Assembly (NCBI GenBank): GCA_021787845.1
Contig: JAJYLH010000011.1
Location: 1-64,000, forward strand
Length of the DNA stretch: 64,000 nt
Direction of reading: 5' to 3'
From: Myxococcales bacterium
Lineage (GTDB): Bacteria; Myxococcota; Myxococcia; Myxococcales; JAJYLH01
The notes under the pieces were generated by a model. The model saw only the letters and a program-made list of their open reading frames with translations, ran no database searches and was not told where the DNA came from. This document shows, in pieces, positions 43,065-51,592 of this stretch; position 1 is the stretch's first letter, and every line of letters starts with the position of its first letter. A program made the translations under genes and the position numbers.

Positions 43065-43982
43065 ATGACGTCCGATCCGCGCATCGAGGCCAGGGGCTTG
43101 CAACGCAAGTTCGGGGAGGAAGTCGCGGTCAAGGGGCTGGACCTCCAGGTCGCGGCGGGGGAGATCTACGGTCTGGTCGGACCCGACGGCGCGGGAAAGA
43201 CGACGACGTTGCGGATGCTGGCGGGGCTACTCGATCCGACGGCGGGTCGGGTTCGCGTCCTGGGAGAAGATCCCTTCGCGGCGGCGAGCAAGGTGCGCGA
43301 GCTGCTCGGCTACATGCCGCAGCAATACAGTCTCTACGGCGATCTCTCGGTCGACGAGAACATGGCGTTCTTTCGGGAGCTCTTCTGTCTCGACCGCAAG
43401 GCGTTCAAGGAGCGCCGGCAGCGGCTCCTGGCGATGACGCGGCTGGAGCCGTTCGGCAAGCGGCGGGCGGACGCGCTCTCCGGCGGGATGTACAAGAAGC
43501 TGGCGCTGGCGTGCGCGCTCCTGCACGAGCCGAAGGTGCTGCTCCTCGACGAGCCGACGAACGGGGTCGATCCGGTCAGTCGGCGCGAGTTCTGGGACCT
43601 GCTCCACGATTTTCTCGCGGAGGGGATGGCGATCATCCTGGCGACGCCGTACATGGACGAGGCGGCGCGCTGTCATCGGGCGGGTCTGTTGTATGCGGGG
43701 CGCCTCCTCGAGGAGGGGCGGCCGACGGAGATGCTGCGCGCGTTCCAGCATCCAGTCTACCGGGTCCACGGCGATCGGACGCGGGTGACGAGCTACATCG
43801 AGAAGAGCGACGACGTGATGGCCTTCACCCCGGCCGGGGCGGTCTTGCGCATCGTCGTCAAGCGCGGTCGAGAAGCGGGGGCACTCTCGCAGCTCAAGGC
43901 GCTCGGCGCCGAGGCCGTTCCCACCGCGCCGTCGTTCGAAGACCTCTTCCTCGCCCGCGTCCACGAGGAGGCGACGGCGTGA
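43065..43982 (+). CDS. ABC efflux ATPase (YbhF N-terminal half equivalent)
   Basis: The 305-residue ATPase has Walker A GPDGAGKTTT (Lys45), the Q-loop MPQQYSLYGDLSV, the signature LSGGMYKKLALA near 144, Walker B LLLDEPTNGVDP near 164, and a degenerate switch region ILATPYMDEAARC where the usual His is replaced by Pro (TP rather than TH). E. coli YbhF carries two ATPase domains in one chain; here they are separate genes, and this one corresponds to the first. ATG 43065 is chosen because GGAGG lies about 11 nt upstream; in-frame ATG 43047 and TTG 43041 are alternatives. Confidence 0.92.
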   Translation: MTSDPRIEARGLQRKFGEEVAVKGLDLQVAAGEIYGLVGPDGAGKTTTLRMLAGLLDPTAGRVRVLGEDPFAAASKVRELLGYMPQQYSLYGDLSVDENMAFFRELFCLDRKAFKERRQRLLAMTRLEPFGKRRADALSGGMYKKLALACALLHEPKVLLLDEPTNGVDPVSRREFWDLLHDFLAEGMAIILATPYMDEAARCHRAGLLYAGRLLEEGRPTEMLRAFQHPVYRVHGDRTRVTSYIEKSDDVMAFTPAGAVLRIVVKRGREAGALSQLKALGAEAVPTAPSFEDLFLARVHEEATA

Positions 43983-44428
43983 AGAGGCGGGAGACCTCGG
44001 CTTTCGTTTGTCGTCTCGAGCGATTCTCGGCCGCAGCCGCGAGCCCTGATCTACAAAGCCGCGAAAGGCTCGCGCCGCGCGCAGAATCTCGGCGCCACGT
44101 AGCACGACTTCGTGGCACGGGCGTCCAAAGCCCGTGAGCGCTTGGGGACCTGCCATGCCAGCGGGTTCGACTGGGCTTTCACGGGCGAGGACGCCCGTGC
44201 CACGATTCCGATCGTCTCCAAGGTCGAGCTTGGGTTGCGGGCGTCAGCCCGCGCTGAGCGGAGCGCGGGGTTCTTTCCGCGCGCAGTCGAAGGGCGGGCT
44301 CGGGAGATCCCTTCGATCCCCGTCCTTCGACTCCGTTCGCTCGTTCCTCGCTCGCTCCGCTCAGGACTCGCGGTGAACTCCCTGAAGCCTGTGGTGAAAG
44401 GGGTTGTGTCGCCAGGAGATGACATCCG
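43983..44428. repeat. Operon spacer with family A (copy 2) and family C remnant
   Basis: 446 bp between the two ATPase genes. The family A hairpin has arms at 44112-44136 and 44180-44203. Its neighbourhood 44052-44255 is almost the reverse complement of 12250-12450. A degenerate family C arm pair is at about 44281-44345 (CGCAGTCGAAGGGCGG, CCTTCGACTCCGTTCGCTCG). No gene is present. Confidence 0.85.
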
Positions 44429-45355
44429 ATGACTGACCTCGCGGTGCACGTCTCGCATCTGACGCGTCGCTTCGGCGACTTCGTGGCGGTCAAGGACGTG
44501 ACCTTCGACGTCGGCCGCGGCGAGATCTTCGGCTACCTCGGAGCGAACGGCGCGGGAAAGTCGACGACCATCCGCATCCTCTGCGGCCTCCTCGCGGCGA
44601 GCGAGGGCGAGGCCACGGTCTCCGGCGTCGACGTCGTTCGCAAGCCAGACGCGGTTCGCCAGGTCATCGGCTACATGTCGCAGAAGTTTTCGCTCTACCT
44701 GGACATGACCGTGCAGGAGAACCTGGAGTTCTTCGGCGGCGCCTACGGGCTCTTCGGAAAGAAGTTCCGTCTGCGGCGCGACGCGGTCTCGGAAGAGCTG
44801 GAGCTCGCGGAGCTGGGCGATCGCATCACCGGTTCTTTGCCCGGGGGCTTGCGGCAGCGGCTCGCCCTGGCCTGCGCGGTCTTGCACCAGCCCGGCATCG
44901 TCTTCCTCGACGAGCCGACCGCCGGCGTCGACCCCGAGGCGCGCCGGATGTTCTGGCGGCTCATCCGCCGCCTCGCCGACGATGGCACGACCATCTTCGT
45001 GACTACCCACTACATGGACGAAGCCGAGTATTGCGACCGCGTGGGGCTGATGGTCACCGGTCGCCTCGCGGCGTTGGACACGCCGGGGAGCCTCAAGGAG
45101 ACGTTCGTGCCGGGTCGGATGCTGGAAGTGCGCGGCGCGAGCGCGGAGGAGGTGCGCCAGGCAGCCGACGGCCTGCCGCTTCTCGGGGTGGAGCCGTTCG
45201 GCGCCGCGCTCCACGTCCGAGTGCCGGCGCCAGGGCCGTCCGCGAACGAGGTCGAGGGCACTCTGAAGCGTCAGGGTCTCGCCGGAGTCCATGTCGCCGA
45301 CGCCGAGGTGACGCTCGAGGACGTCTTCCTCACCGTCGTCCGGGAGGACGCGTGA
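44429..45355 (+). CDS. ABC efflux ATPase (YbhF C-terminal half equivalent)
   Basis: The 308-residue ATPase has Walker A GANGAGKSTT (Lys44), the Q-loop MSQKFSLYLDMTV, the signature LPGGLRQRLALA (Pro replacing Ser), Walker B IVFLDEPTAGVDP, and the switch His in FVTTHYMDEAEYC. It also contains the ATPase tail domain typical of drug-export ATPases. It pairs with the preceding ATPase, and the two share about the same length. Only this one has the His of the switch loop, so the pump probably has one efficient and one degenerate ATP site, as in many heterodimeric ABC exporters. This is inferred from motifs. Confidence 0.93.
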   Translation: MTDLAVHVSHLTRRFGDFVAVKDVTFDVGRGEIFGYLGANGAGKSTTIRILCGLLAASEGEATVSGVDVVRKPDAVRQVIGYMSQKFSLYLDMTVQENLEFFGGAYGLFGKKFRLRRDAVSEELELAELGDRITGSLPGGLRQRLALACAVLHQPGIVFLDEPTAGVDPEARRMFWRLIRRLADDGTTIFVTTHYMDEAEYCDRVGLMVTGRLAALDTPGSLKETFVPGRMLEVRGASAEEVRQAADGLPLLGVEPFGAALHVRVPAPGPSANEVEGTLKRQGLAGVHVADAEVTLEDVFLTVVREDA

Positions 45356-45563
45356 TGGAACGGATCCAATTTCCTTGCGATGCAGACTCGCTAGTGGCAC
45401 GGGCGTCCCCGCCCGTGAAAGCCTTGCTGAGCTTGCTGGCAATGGAGTTTTCCATGTGTTCACGGGCGAGGACGCCCGTGCCACAATCCTATTTTTCAGG
45501 ATCGTGACTGACTCGCGCGTGGAGTCAATGCCGAGTCATGGAACGATCCCGGGAGGCCCTGAC
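45356..45563. repeat. Operon spacer with family A palindrome (copy 3)
   Basis: Arms at 45394-45417 (GTGGCACGGGCGTCCCCGCC...) and 45461-45484 pair over 24 nt. The 43-nt loop differs from copies 1 and 2, so the conserved feature is the stem. It sits between the second ATPase and the first permease. Confidence 0.85.
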
Positions 45564-46673
45564 ATGAGGCGCTATCTTCGCCGGACGCTCGCCATCGCGC
45601 GCAAAGAGCTCCTGCACATGTTCCGGGACCCGACGGTGATGTACATGGCCTTGGGTCTGCCGGTGGTGATGCTGGTGATTTTCGGGTTCGGCGTGTCCCT
45701 CGACGTCGACCACGTGCCCATCGCGGTGATCGACCACGATCGTTCGCAGGCCTCGCGGCGCCTCGTCGAAGCGATGGTCGCCGGCGGCGCGTTCGAGAAC
45801 AAAGTCCAGCTCCGCTCCGAGGACGAGGTCCCGCAGCTCTTCCAACGCGGCGAAGTCAAGGCGGCGCTGGTGATACCCGAGAACTACGAGCGCGACGTCG
45901 CCCGCCATCTTCCCGTCCAGGCGCAGCTCCTCGTCGATGGCAGCGACGGCACGGTGGCGAGCATCGCGATGGGCGACGCGATGGGAATCTTCCAAACGCT
46001 CTCCGATCGCTCGACCGGCGCCGCGCTCTCCCAAGGCCCGCCCATCCGCGTCCGCTTCAACCCGGCGATGCGCTCCGCGTTCAACTTCGTCCCCGGCGTG
46101 GTGGTGATGATTCTCGGGATGATCTCGACGCTCCTGACGGCGCTGACGGTCGCCCGGGAGTGGGAACGCGGGAGCATGGAGCAGCTCTTCGCGACCCCGG
46201 TCACGCGCAGCCAAATCATCCTCGGCAAGGTGACGCCCTACGTCGCGCTGGGGATGCTCCAGGCGCTGCTCATCGTGACGCTCGGCTCCTACCTCTTCGA
46301 CGTGCCGCTCGCGGGCTCGATGCCGCTCCTCTTCGGCTCGTCGCTCCTGTTCCTCCTCGGGATGCTGGGCATCGGGCTTCTCGTCAGCGTGTGGACGAAG
46401 AGCCAGCTCATGGCCGTCCAGTTCTCCGCGATGTTCGGGTTCCTTCCGTCGATGCTCCTCTCCGGCTTCATCTTCCCAGTCGGCAACATGCCGTTCTGGC
46501 TGCAGGCCTTCGCCTCGCTGTTCCCCGCCCGGTACTACTTGCAGGCGCTGCGCGGCCTGATGCTCAAAGGCACCGGCCTCGCCATCCTCTGGCCGAACTT
46601 CCTCATCCTCGCCGGGTTCTCGACCCTGGTCCTCATCTTCGCCGTCTTGAAGTTCAAGCGGCGGCTGGCGTAG
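45564..46673 (+). CDS. ABC-2 type permease, YbhS-like
   Basis: The 369-residue inner-membrane permease has the ABC-2 layout. TM1 is YMALGLPVVMLVIFGFGVSL, then comes a large extracytoplasmic domain (about 50-170: HVPIAVIDHDRSQASRRLVE and AALVIPENYERDVA). Five membrane helices follow (VVMILGMISTLLTALTVARE, QIILGKVTPYVALGMLQALL and so on), with the conserved EWERGSMEQLFATPVT coupling loop, and MLLSGFIFPVGNMP. The end is VLIFAVLKFKRRLA. It matches E. coli YbhS in position and architecture. ATG 45564 follows GGGAGG by 9 nt. Confidence 0.92.
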   Translation: MRRYLRRTLAIARKELLHMFRDPTVMYMALGLPVVMLVIFGFGVSLDVDHVPIAVIDHDRSQASRRLVEAMVAGGAFENKVQLRSEDEVPQLFQRGEVKAALVIPENYERDVARHLPVQAQLLVDGSDGTVASIAMGDAMGIFQTLSDRSTGAALSQGPPIRVRFNPAMRSAFNFVPGVVVMILGMISTLLTALTVAREWERGSMEQLFATPVTRSQIILGKVTPYVALGMLQALLIVTLGSYLFDVPLAGSMPLLFGSSLLFLLGMLGIGLLVSVWTKSQLMAVQFSAMFGFLPSMLLSGFIFPVGNMPFWLQAFASLFPARYYLQALRGLMLKGTGLAILWPNFLILAGFSTLVLIFAVLKFKRRLA

Positions 46674-46975
46674 AGCATGGGGAGCAACACCCCGCTCGCC
46701 CTTCGGCTGCGCATGGCGCGGGCTTACGCCCGCAACCCAAACTCGACCGTGGGCGGAATCGGGACAGTGGCACGGGCGTCCTCGCCCGTGAGAGCTCGGG
46801 AACCTGCCATGCCTGCAGGTTCGGCTGGGCTTTCACGGGCGAGGACGCCCGTGCCACTAAGCCCTGTTGCGCCGCACCGAGAATCTGCGCGCGCCGACAA
46901 GATACTTGGGGTTCTTGGTTCAGGACGAGCGGTGTTGGCGCGGCCCGAGAATCTGCGAGGAAGGAGCGTGACCTG
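46674..46975. repeat. Operon spacer with family A palindrome (copy 4)
   Basis: 302 bp between the two permease genes. Arms at 46767-46790 and 46834-46857. Preceding sequence CGCCCGCAACCCAAACTCGA resembles the flank of copies 1 and 2. An AAGGAG ribosome site for the following gene lies at about 46961-46966. No gene is present. Confidence 0.85.
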
Positions 46976-48091
46976 ATGCGCCGGTTTGTGTTGTCGCTCT
47001 GGAACGTGATGCGCAAGGAGCTGATTCAGGTCTTCCGGGACCGCCGGCAGGCGACGACGCTGATTCTCGCGCCGGTGTTGCAGCTCGTTCTCCTGGGGAA
47101 TGCCATCAACCTGCAGGTCGACCACGTCCCGACGGTGGTGTGCGACCAGGATCGGAGCGAGATCTCGCAGCGGCTGACCAAAGAATTCTTCGCCAACCAA
47201 GACTTCAAGCTCAGCGACGTGGTGCTGAACCCGTCCCAGGCCCAGACCGACCTCGAATCGGGCAAGGCGGCGGTGGCGCTGATCTTCCCGCCTCGACTCC
47301 AGCGCGGCCTCGGGCGCAACGACGGTCCGGCGGCGCAGGTCATCGTCGACGGCGCGGATCCGACGCGGGCGCAGGTCGCGGTCAACGAAGCGAGCGTGTT
47401 TCTCACCCTCAACGGCCTCGCCGGCACGCCGATGATCCGCGAGGAGCCGGGTCCGACCATCATGCCGCGCATCTTCTACAACCCGACGCTCTCGACCACC
47501 ATCTTCATGCTCGCGGGGATGTTCGGGATGCTTCTCCTCAACATCACCGCCATCCAAGCGGCGATGGGTCTCGCGCGGGAAAAGGAGGCGGGGACGCTGG
47601 AGCAGGTGATGGTGACGCCCATCCGTCCGGTGGTCTTCCTCGCGGGGAAGAGTCTGCCCTACATCCTCTTCGGCCTCGTCGACGTGATGGCGGTACTGGT
47701 CGTGGGAAACCTCGCCTTCGGGATGCCGCTGCGCGGTTCGTTCGTGCTCCTCGGGTTCGCGTCGTTCCTCTACCTCTTTACGACCTTGGGCTTCGGCATC
47801 TTCCTCGCGACGATCAGCAACAACCAGCAGCAAGCGATGCTCGGCGCGTTCGCGTTCATGATGCCGGCGTCGCTCCTCTCCGGATTCATGACGCCGATCG
47901 CCAGCATGCCGGGCTGGCTCCAGCCGCTGACCCTGCTCGACCCGCTCCGGCACTACATCGAAATCGCGCGCGGCGTGCTCCTCAAGGGCGGCGGCCTGGG
48001 CGACTTCACCCACCAGCTCCTGTGGCTCGCCCTCCTCGGCGCCGTCCTCCTCTGGGCCTCTGTCACCCGGTTCCAGAAGCGACACGCCTGA
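46976..48091 (+). CDS. ABC-2 type permease, YbhR-like
   Basis: The 371-residue inner-membrane permease is the paralogue of the preceding gene. TM1 is TTLILAPVLQLVLLGNAINL, then the extracytoplasmic domain (HVPTVVCDQDRSEISQRLTK, AVALIFPPRLQRGLG), and the coupling loop AREKEAGTLEQVMVTPIRPV. Five C-terminal helices include ASLLSGFMTPIASMPGWLQP. It would heterodimerise with the YbhS-like subunit. AAGGAG lies about 10 nt before ATG 46976. It closes the operon; the next gene is 235 bp away after a family B repeat. Confidence 0.92.
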   Translation: MRRFVLSLWNVMRKELIQVFRDRRQATTLILAPVLQLVLLGNAINLQVDHVPTVVCDQDRSEISQRLTKEFFANQDFKLSDVVLNPSQAQTDLESGKAAVALIFPPRLQRGLGRNDGPAAQVIVDGADPTRAQVAVNEASVFLTLNGLAGTPMIREEPGPTIMPRIFYNPTLSTTIFMLAGMFGMLLLNITAIQAAMGLAREKEAGTLEQVMVTPIRPVVFLAGKSLPYILFGLVDVMAVLVVGNLAFGMPLRGSFVLLGFASFLYLFTTLGFGIFLATISNNQQQAMLGAFAFMMPASLLSGFMTPIASMPGWLQPLTLLDPLRHYIEIARGVLLKGGGLGDFTHQLLWLALLGAVLLWASVTRFQKRHA

Positions 48092-48127
48092 GCGCTCGCC
48101 TTCGCGCCGAGGTCGGCGATGAGGCGG

Positions 48128-48235
48128 CCTCACCCCTCGCTGGCGGCGCGCCCAATGCCGCACTACCGCGCATCGCGACCGCAGATCGGACCGATCGGTC
48201 CGATCCGACCGATCGGTCTGATCGTCGCTGGCGGC
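48128..48235. repeat. Family B element with conserved flank (copy 5)
   Basis: The flank CTCACCCCTCGCTGGCGGCG leads through CATCGCGACCGCAGATCGG to the core at about 48184-48222 and the trailer TCGTCGCTGGCGG. It is a sister of the copies at 12850 and 14722. It begins 36 bp after the last efflux gene, where a terminator might be expected, so the core hairpin could act in transcript end formation. Confidence 0.8.
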
Positions 48236-48326
48236 GCCAGGGCTACGGGGAGCGAGGCCGTGGTCGCGCATCGCCCGTGCCCCGGTCCGAGGCGATGTTC
48301 CCTCGCCTTCGCGCGGCCGCGATGGT

Positions 48327-48911
48327 ATGTTCTCGGTCGTGCGCGACGGGCTGGACATCGGTTTCGCGTTGGACCGCCGCTGGCGCTTCTTGCGAGGCGA
48401 GATGGAAACGACGAAGAAGCCGGCGCTGCTCGCGCTGGCGCGGGTGCTGGCCGAGGCGCGAGTTCCCTACGCCGTCATCGGCGGGGTGGCGCTCCAGATT
48501 CACCAGCGCGAGCCGCGAACGACGCTGGGCATCGACGTGGCGGTGCCCGACCGCGCGCGAATTCCCACCTCGGCCTTGGAATCGAGCGGCTTCGCGAAGA
48601 CCGGGACCTTCGCCCATTTGGAGAACTGGATCGGCCCGGACCAGACGCCGGTGCAGTTCACGGACGACCCGGCGCTCGCGTCGGCGATCGGGCGCGCGGT
48701 CGAGATCGACCTCGAAAGCACGTCGATTCGCATCCTCAGCGTCGGCGACCTCCTGCACGAGAAGCTCCGAGCCGGGCGAGACCCGTCGCGGCGTCGCTCG
48801 AAGCGGTTGCAGGACCTCGCGGACGCCGAGTCCCTCTTGGAGCAGGCTCCCGCGCTGGCCGCCGAGCTGACCGCGGACGAGCGCGCCGTCCTCGATCGGT
48901 TGCCGAAGTAG
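48327..48911 (+). CDS. Nucleotidyltransferase-like protein (AbiEii/MNT type), orphan
   Basis: The 194-residue protein has the nucleotidyltransferase core YAVIGGVALQIHQREPRTTL followed by GIDVAV, the GG(A/V)A...R.T.DID pattern with one acidic catalytic residue kept as Asp in GIDVAV. A helical C-terminal half follows (LSVGDLLHEKLRAGRDPSRR). Such proteins are toxins (AbiEii, MenT) or antitoxins (MntA) in two-gene systems. No adjacent antitoxin, HEPN protein or AbiEi-like regulator is seen, so it is an orphan or has a partner elsewhere. The start is ATG 48327 or ATG 48402 (METTKKPALL), the latter giving a normal family N terminus. Confidence 0.7.
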   Translation: MFSVVRDGLDIGFALDRRWRFLRGEMETTKKPALLALARVLAEARVPYAVIGGVALQIHQREPRTTLGIDVAVPDRARIPTSALESSGFAKTGTFAHLENWIGPDQTPVQFTDDPALASAIGRAVEIDLESTSIRILSVGDLLHEKLRAGRDPSRRRSKRLQDLADAESLLEQAPALAAELTADERAVLDRLPK

Positions 48912-49086
48912 CCGACTTCCTGTCGCCCCCGGGCGGCTCCCCGGGTCGCCGACTCGCCGCCGACGGGCCGTCGATGGCTCCCCGGGCGGGCCGGGACAAG
49001 CCCGGCCCCTACGGTTCTGAATAGGCGATGGGAGGAGCATGGGTACTTCTGGCGGGTTACGCTAGAGAAGGCCAGGCTCCCGTCGC

Positions 49087-50367
49087 CTAGCTCCCTCTCT
49101 CGTGCCGTCGCAGGAACCGGACGATGGCCTCGGCGAACGCGACCTGCTGGTTGGTGTGGCCGGTGCCCTTGAGGGAGACGTTGTAGCGGGCGGTCTGGCG
49201 AAAGGCCGGCTCGGCGTCGCTCCGCTCCGAAATCAGGAGCTCGACCTCGAGCGGGGAGCCCGCGAGGCGCAGGCGGACGATAGCGCGTCGCTCCTCCCGC
49301 TTCAGGCCAGTCAGGAGCAACTTCGGCGCCCCGGACCGCAACCGCTTTTCGAGAACGCCGTCCGCATCGAAGACCACGGGAGCTGGCGCCGACTTCTGCG
49401 GAGGAACGGCCCGGAGCTCTCCCCAGCCGAACCGCTCGACGTACGCGGGAGCGAGTCCGTCGCAGGCCGAGCGGGCGGCGCAGGTGGCGCAGGGTTCACC
49501 GTAGAGAAAGCCCCGGCTGAGCAGGGTCGACCGGACGCTGGCGTCGTCGGCGCCCGAGGCGTGGACCTGGGAATCGATGCGCACCCCCAGGTATTGCCGC
49601 GGTATCCGGTCGAGCGCGAGGCAGAGCGGTATCTCGCTCACGCTGATGGGCAGGAACCGATCGGACGGAAGGCACTTCGCCAGCGCGTCCAGCACCTCGG
49701 AGTAGGAGAGGGCGACCCGATCGAGGTTCTGCGTCGCCGAGCCCAATAGGAACACGGTGTTGAGACCATAGTGGTACGGTTCGAACGCCAGCGCGAAGTC
49801 GATCATTTCGGACAGGTGACCGACGTTCGGAGCGGCGATGGTCGAATGGAAGACCAGCTCCAGGGGCTGGCGCTGGCGAGCGGCGACGACCGCCCGAATG
49901 CCGGCGAGGGTCTGCTCGAACGCGCCTCGCCGCTGCACGATGGCCTCGTGCACTGCGGCGTTGGGGCCGTGGAAAGTGATCTCGAACCGGGTGACTCCGG
50001 CTTCGAGCAGCGCGGAGAGCAGCTTCTCCTGTCCGAGGCGACGGCCGTTCGTCGGAACGCAGATCGATTGATAGCCGAGGTCCTTCGCGCGCCGCGCCAT
50101 CGCCGGGAGGTCGGGATTCAGCGTCGGCTCGTGGGTGACGAACGCGACCTGCCGATGACCGCGGTTCTCCTCCAGGATTCGGAACACCTGATCGGTGAGC
50201 ACGGGCTCGTACCGGCCGAAGCCACCGTCGCTGCAGAAGAGGCAGTCGTTCTGGCAGCTCGTGCCGACGTGGATGTGCAGGGCCTGGACCCGGCTGACCT
50301 CGCGTTCGTCGAGCCGCCCGCGCGGGTCCGGGCGAGTCTGGGCGGAAGCTTCGGGCTCGCCCGGCAT
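49087..50367 (-). CDS. Radical SAM protein with SPASM-like Cys motif
   Basis: The 426-residue enzyme has the radical SAM [4Fe-4S] motif CxxxCxxC at Cys38, Cys42 and Cys45 (HVGTSCQNDCLFCSDGG). The radical SAM barrel includes VAFVTHEPTLNPDLPAMARR, GYQSICVPTNGRRL and RFEITFHGPN. Near residue 290 there is a second Cys cluster (CATCAARSACDGL) as in SPASM or other auxiliary-cluster domains. The last 100 residues form an extra domain (RLRLAGSPLEVELLISERSD, FAEAIVRFLRRHE) that I cannot assign. The reaction is unknown: peptide or small-molecule modification are both possible. No precursor peptide gene is seen nearby; a SAM methyltransferase lies divergently 290 bp away. Confidence 0.82.
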   Translation of the reverse strand: MPGEPEASAQTRPDPRGRLDEREVSRVQALHIHVGTSCQNDCLFCSDGGFGRYEPVLTDQVFRILEENRGHRQVAFVTHEPTLNPDLPAMARRAKDLGYQSICVPTNGRRLGQEKLLSALLEAGVTRFEITFHGPNAAVHEAIVQRRGAFEQTLAGIRAVVAARQRQPLELVFHSTIAAPNVGHLSEMIDFALAFEPYHYGLNTVFLLGSATQNLDRVALSYSEVLDALAKCLPSDRFLPISVSEIPLCLALDRIPRQYLGVRIDSQVHASGADDASVRSTLLSRGFLYGEPCATCAARSACDGLAPAYVERFGWGELRAVPPQKSAPAPVVFDADGVLEKRLRSGAPKLLLTGLKREERRAIVRLRLAGSPLEVELLISERSDAEPAFRQTARYNVSLKGTGHTNQQVAFAEAIVRFLRRHERGS

Positions 50368-50483
50368 CGGTCATGGCCTCTCGCGCGTGCGCACCAGGAA
50401 CTCCATCGGGTTCGACCGTAGGCGCTGTTGGTGGCGCGGTCAAGTGCCTCGCCGGAGCCAGGGAAGCTGGCGGAAGATCGGCA

Positions 50484-50553
50484 CCGGGCGGCGGGTGAGC
50501 CGCTCGGCTGGAGCGGCGCTTTGACCTGGGCCACGGCGGGTGCCAGCGAAGGG
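50484..50553. repeat. Dispersed repeat family F, degenerate copy 4
   Basis: GGTGAGCCGCTCGGCTGGAG and the following TGACCTGGGCCACGGCGGGT resemble GGTGAGCCGCTCGACCGGAG...TGACGTGGGGCACGACGGGC at 62941-62992 and the matching part of 61100-61160. This copy is the most diverged and lies 10 kb away from the other three, in the gap between radical SAM and methyltransferase genes. No gene is seen in 50368-50656. Confidence 0.6.
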
Positions 50554-50656
50554 ATGGCCACCAGACCGTGGACTGTGCGCTCTGCTTCCGCTAGGGTTCA
50601 CCAGAGCAGCCCGCCCCTCGGTGGCGGGCCCGCAATCCCGTAGGCAGACGCACACG

Positions 50657-51520
50657 ATGAGCCCGGAAGGCATCTCAGGGGTGGCGGACACGGCGTTTCT
50701 CCTCGCCGCCTTCCGCGCCCAGGAGTCGGCACGCCCGGACGCGCTGTTCTCGGACCCGCTGGCCGCGCGCCTGGCAGGCGAGCGCGGTCAGGCGATGCTC
50801 GCCGCCGTCTCCCACCTGGGCGAGGTCGCGGGCTGGAGCTCGATCGTGCGCACGGTGCTCATCGACCGATTGCTCATCGAGGCGCTTGTGCGTGGCGTCC
50901 GGACGGTGCTCGACCTGGGCGCGGGCCTCGATACCCGACCCTACCGGATGGCGTTCCCGGCCTCCTTGCGCTGGCTCGAGGTCGACCTGCCGCCGGTCAT
51001 CGCGTGGAAGGCGGAGCGCCTCCAGGACGAGCGACCCCGGTGTGGGCTCGAGCGGATCGCGCTCGACCTCCTCGACGGGCCGGCGCGCCGGGAATGGCTG
51101 GCGCGGGCGTGCCCTTCGGATGAGCCGGCGCTCGTGCTGGCGGAGGGCGTGCTGCCGTACCTCGAGGAGGCGGATGTCGGGGCCTTGGCCTCCGACCTGC
51201 GAGCCCACCCCGCGATCGGCGGCCTGATTGTCGACTACCTCTCCCCGGCGCTGGTGCAGGCCCGCCAGGCGATGGCCCGGATGCGGCTGCACGACCTCCC
51301 GCTGCGCTTCGCGCCAGACGACTGGCAGGGCTTCTTCGCGGCGCACGGCTGGCGTGTCGCCGAGGTGCGCGACCTGGCCCGCGAGGGGGTGCGCTGCGGC
51401 CGGCCGTTCCCCGTCCCCGAGGCCGCACGCGCGTTGGTCCAAGCGGGACCGCCGCTCCTCCCCGAGGCCGCGGGCGGGTCGAGCACGTTCGCTGCGTACG
51501 CACTGCTCGAACCGGCCTGA
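50657..51520 (+). CDS. SAM-dependent methyltransferase, LCM/TIGR00027 family
   Basis: The 287-residue enzyme has the leucine-carboxyl-methyltransferase-like family start GISGVADTAFLLAAFRAQES and RPDALFSDPLAARLAGERG. The SAM-binding motif is VLDLGAGLDTRPYRM (about 93-107), followed by WLEVDLPPVIAWKAERL and VLAEGVLPYLEEADVGAL. These TIGR00027 proteins are O-methyltransferases of uncertain substrate, abundant in Actinobacteria and Myxococcota and often linked to secondary metabolites. ATG 50657 is the standard start. It is divergent from the radical SAM gene. Confidence 0.9.
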   Translation: MSPEGISGVADTAFLLAAFRAQESARPDALFSDPLAARLAGERGQAMLAAVSHLGEVAGWSSIVRTVLIDRLLIEALVRGVRTVLDLGAGLDTRPYRMAFPASLRWLEVDLPPVIAWKAERLQDERPRCGLERIALDLLDGPARREWLARACPSDEPALVLAEGVLPYLEEADVGALASDLRAHPAIGGLIVDYLSPALVQARQAMARMRLHDLPLRFAPDDWQGFFAAHGWRVAEVRDLAREGVRCGRPFPVPEAARALVQAGPPLLPEAAGGSSTFAAYALLEPA

Positions 51521-51592
51521 CCGCGCCGCTGGCGGCAGGCCGACTCGACTTGAGACTACCCGGCGGCTCGAGGTTCCTTTCGGCGGCTCACC

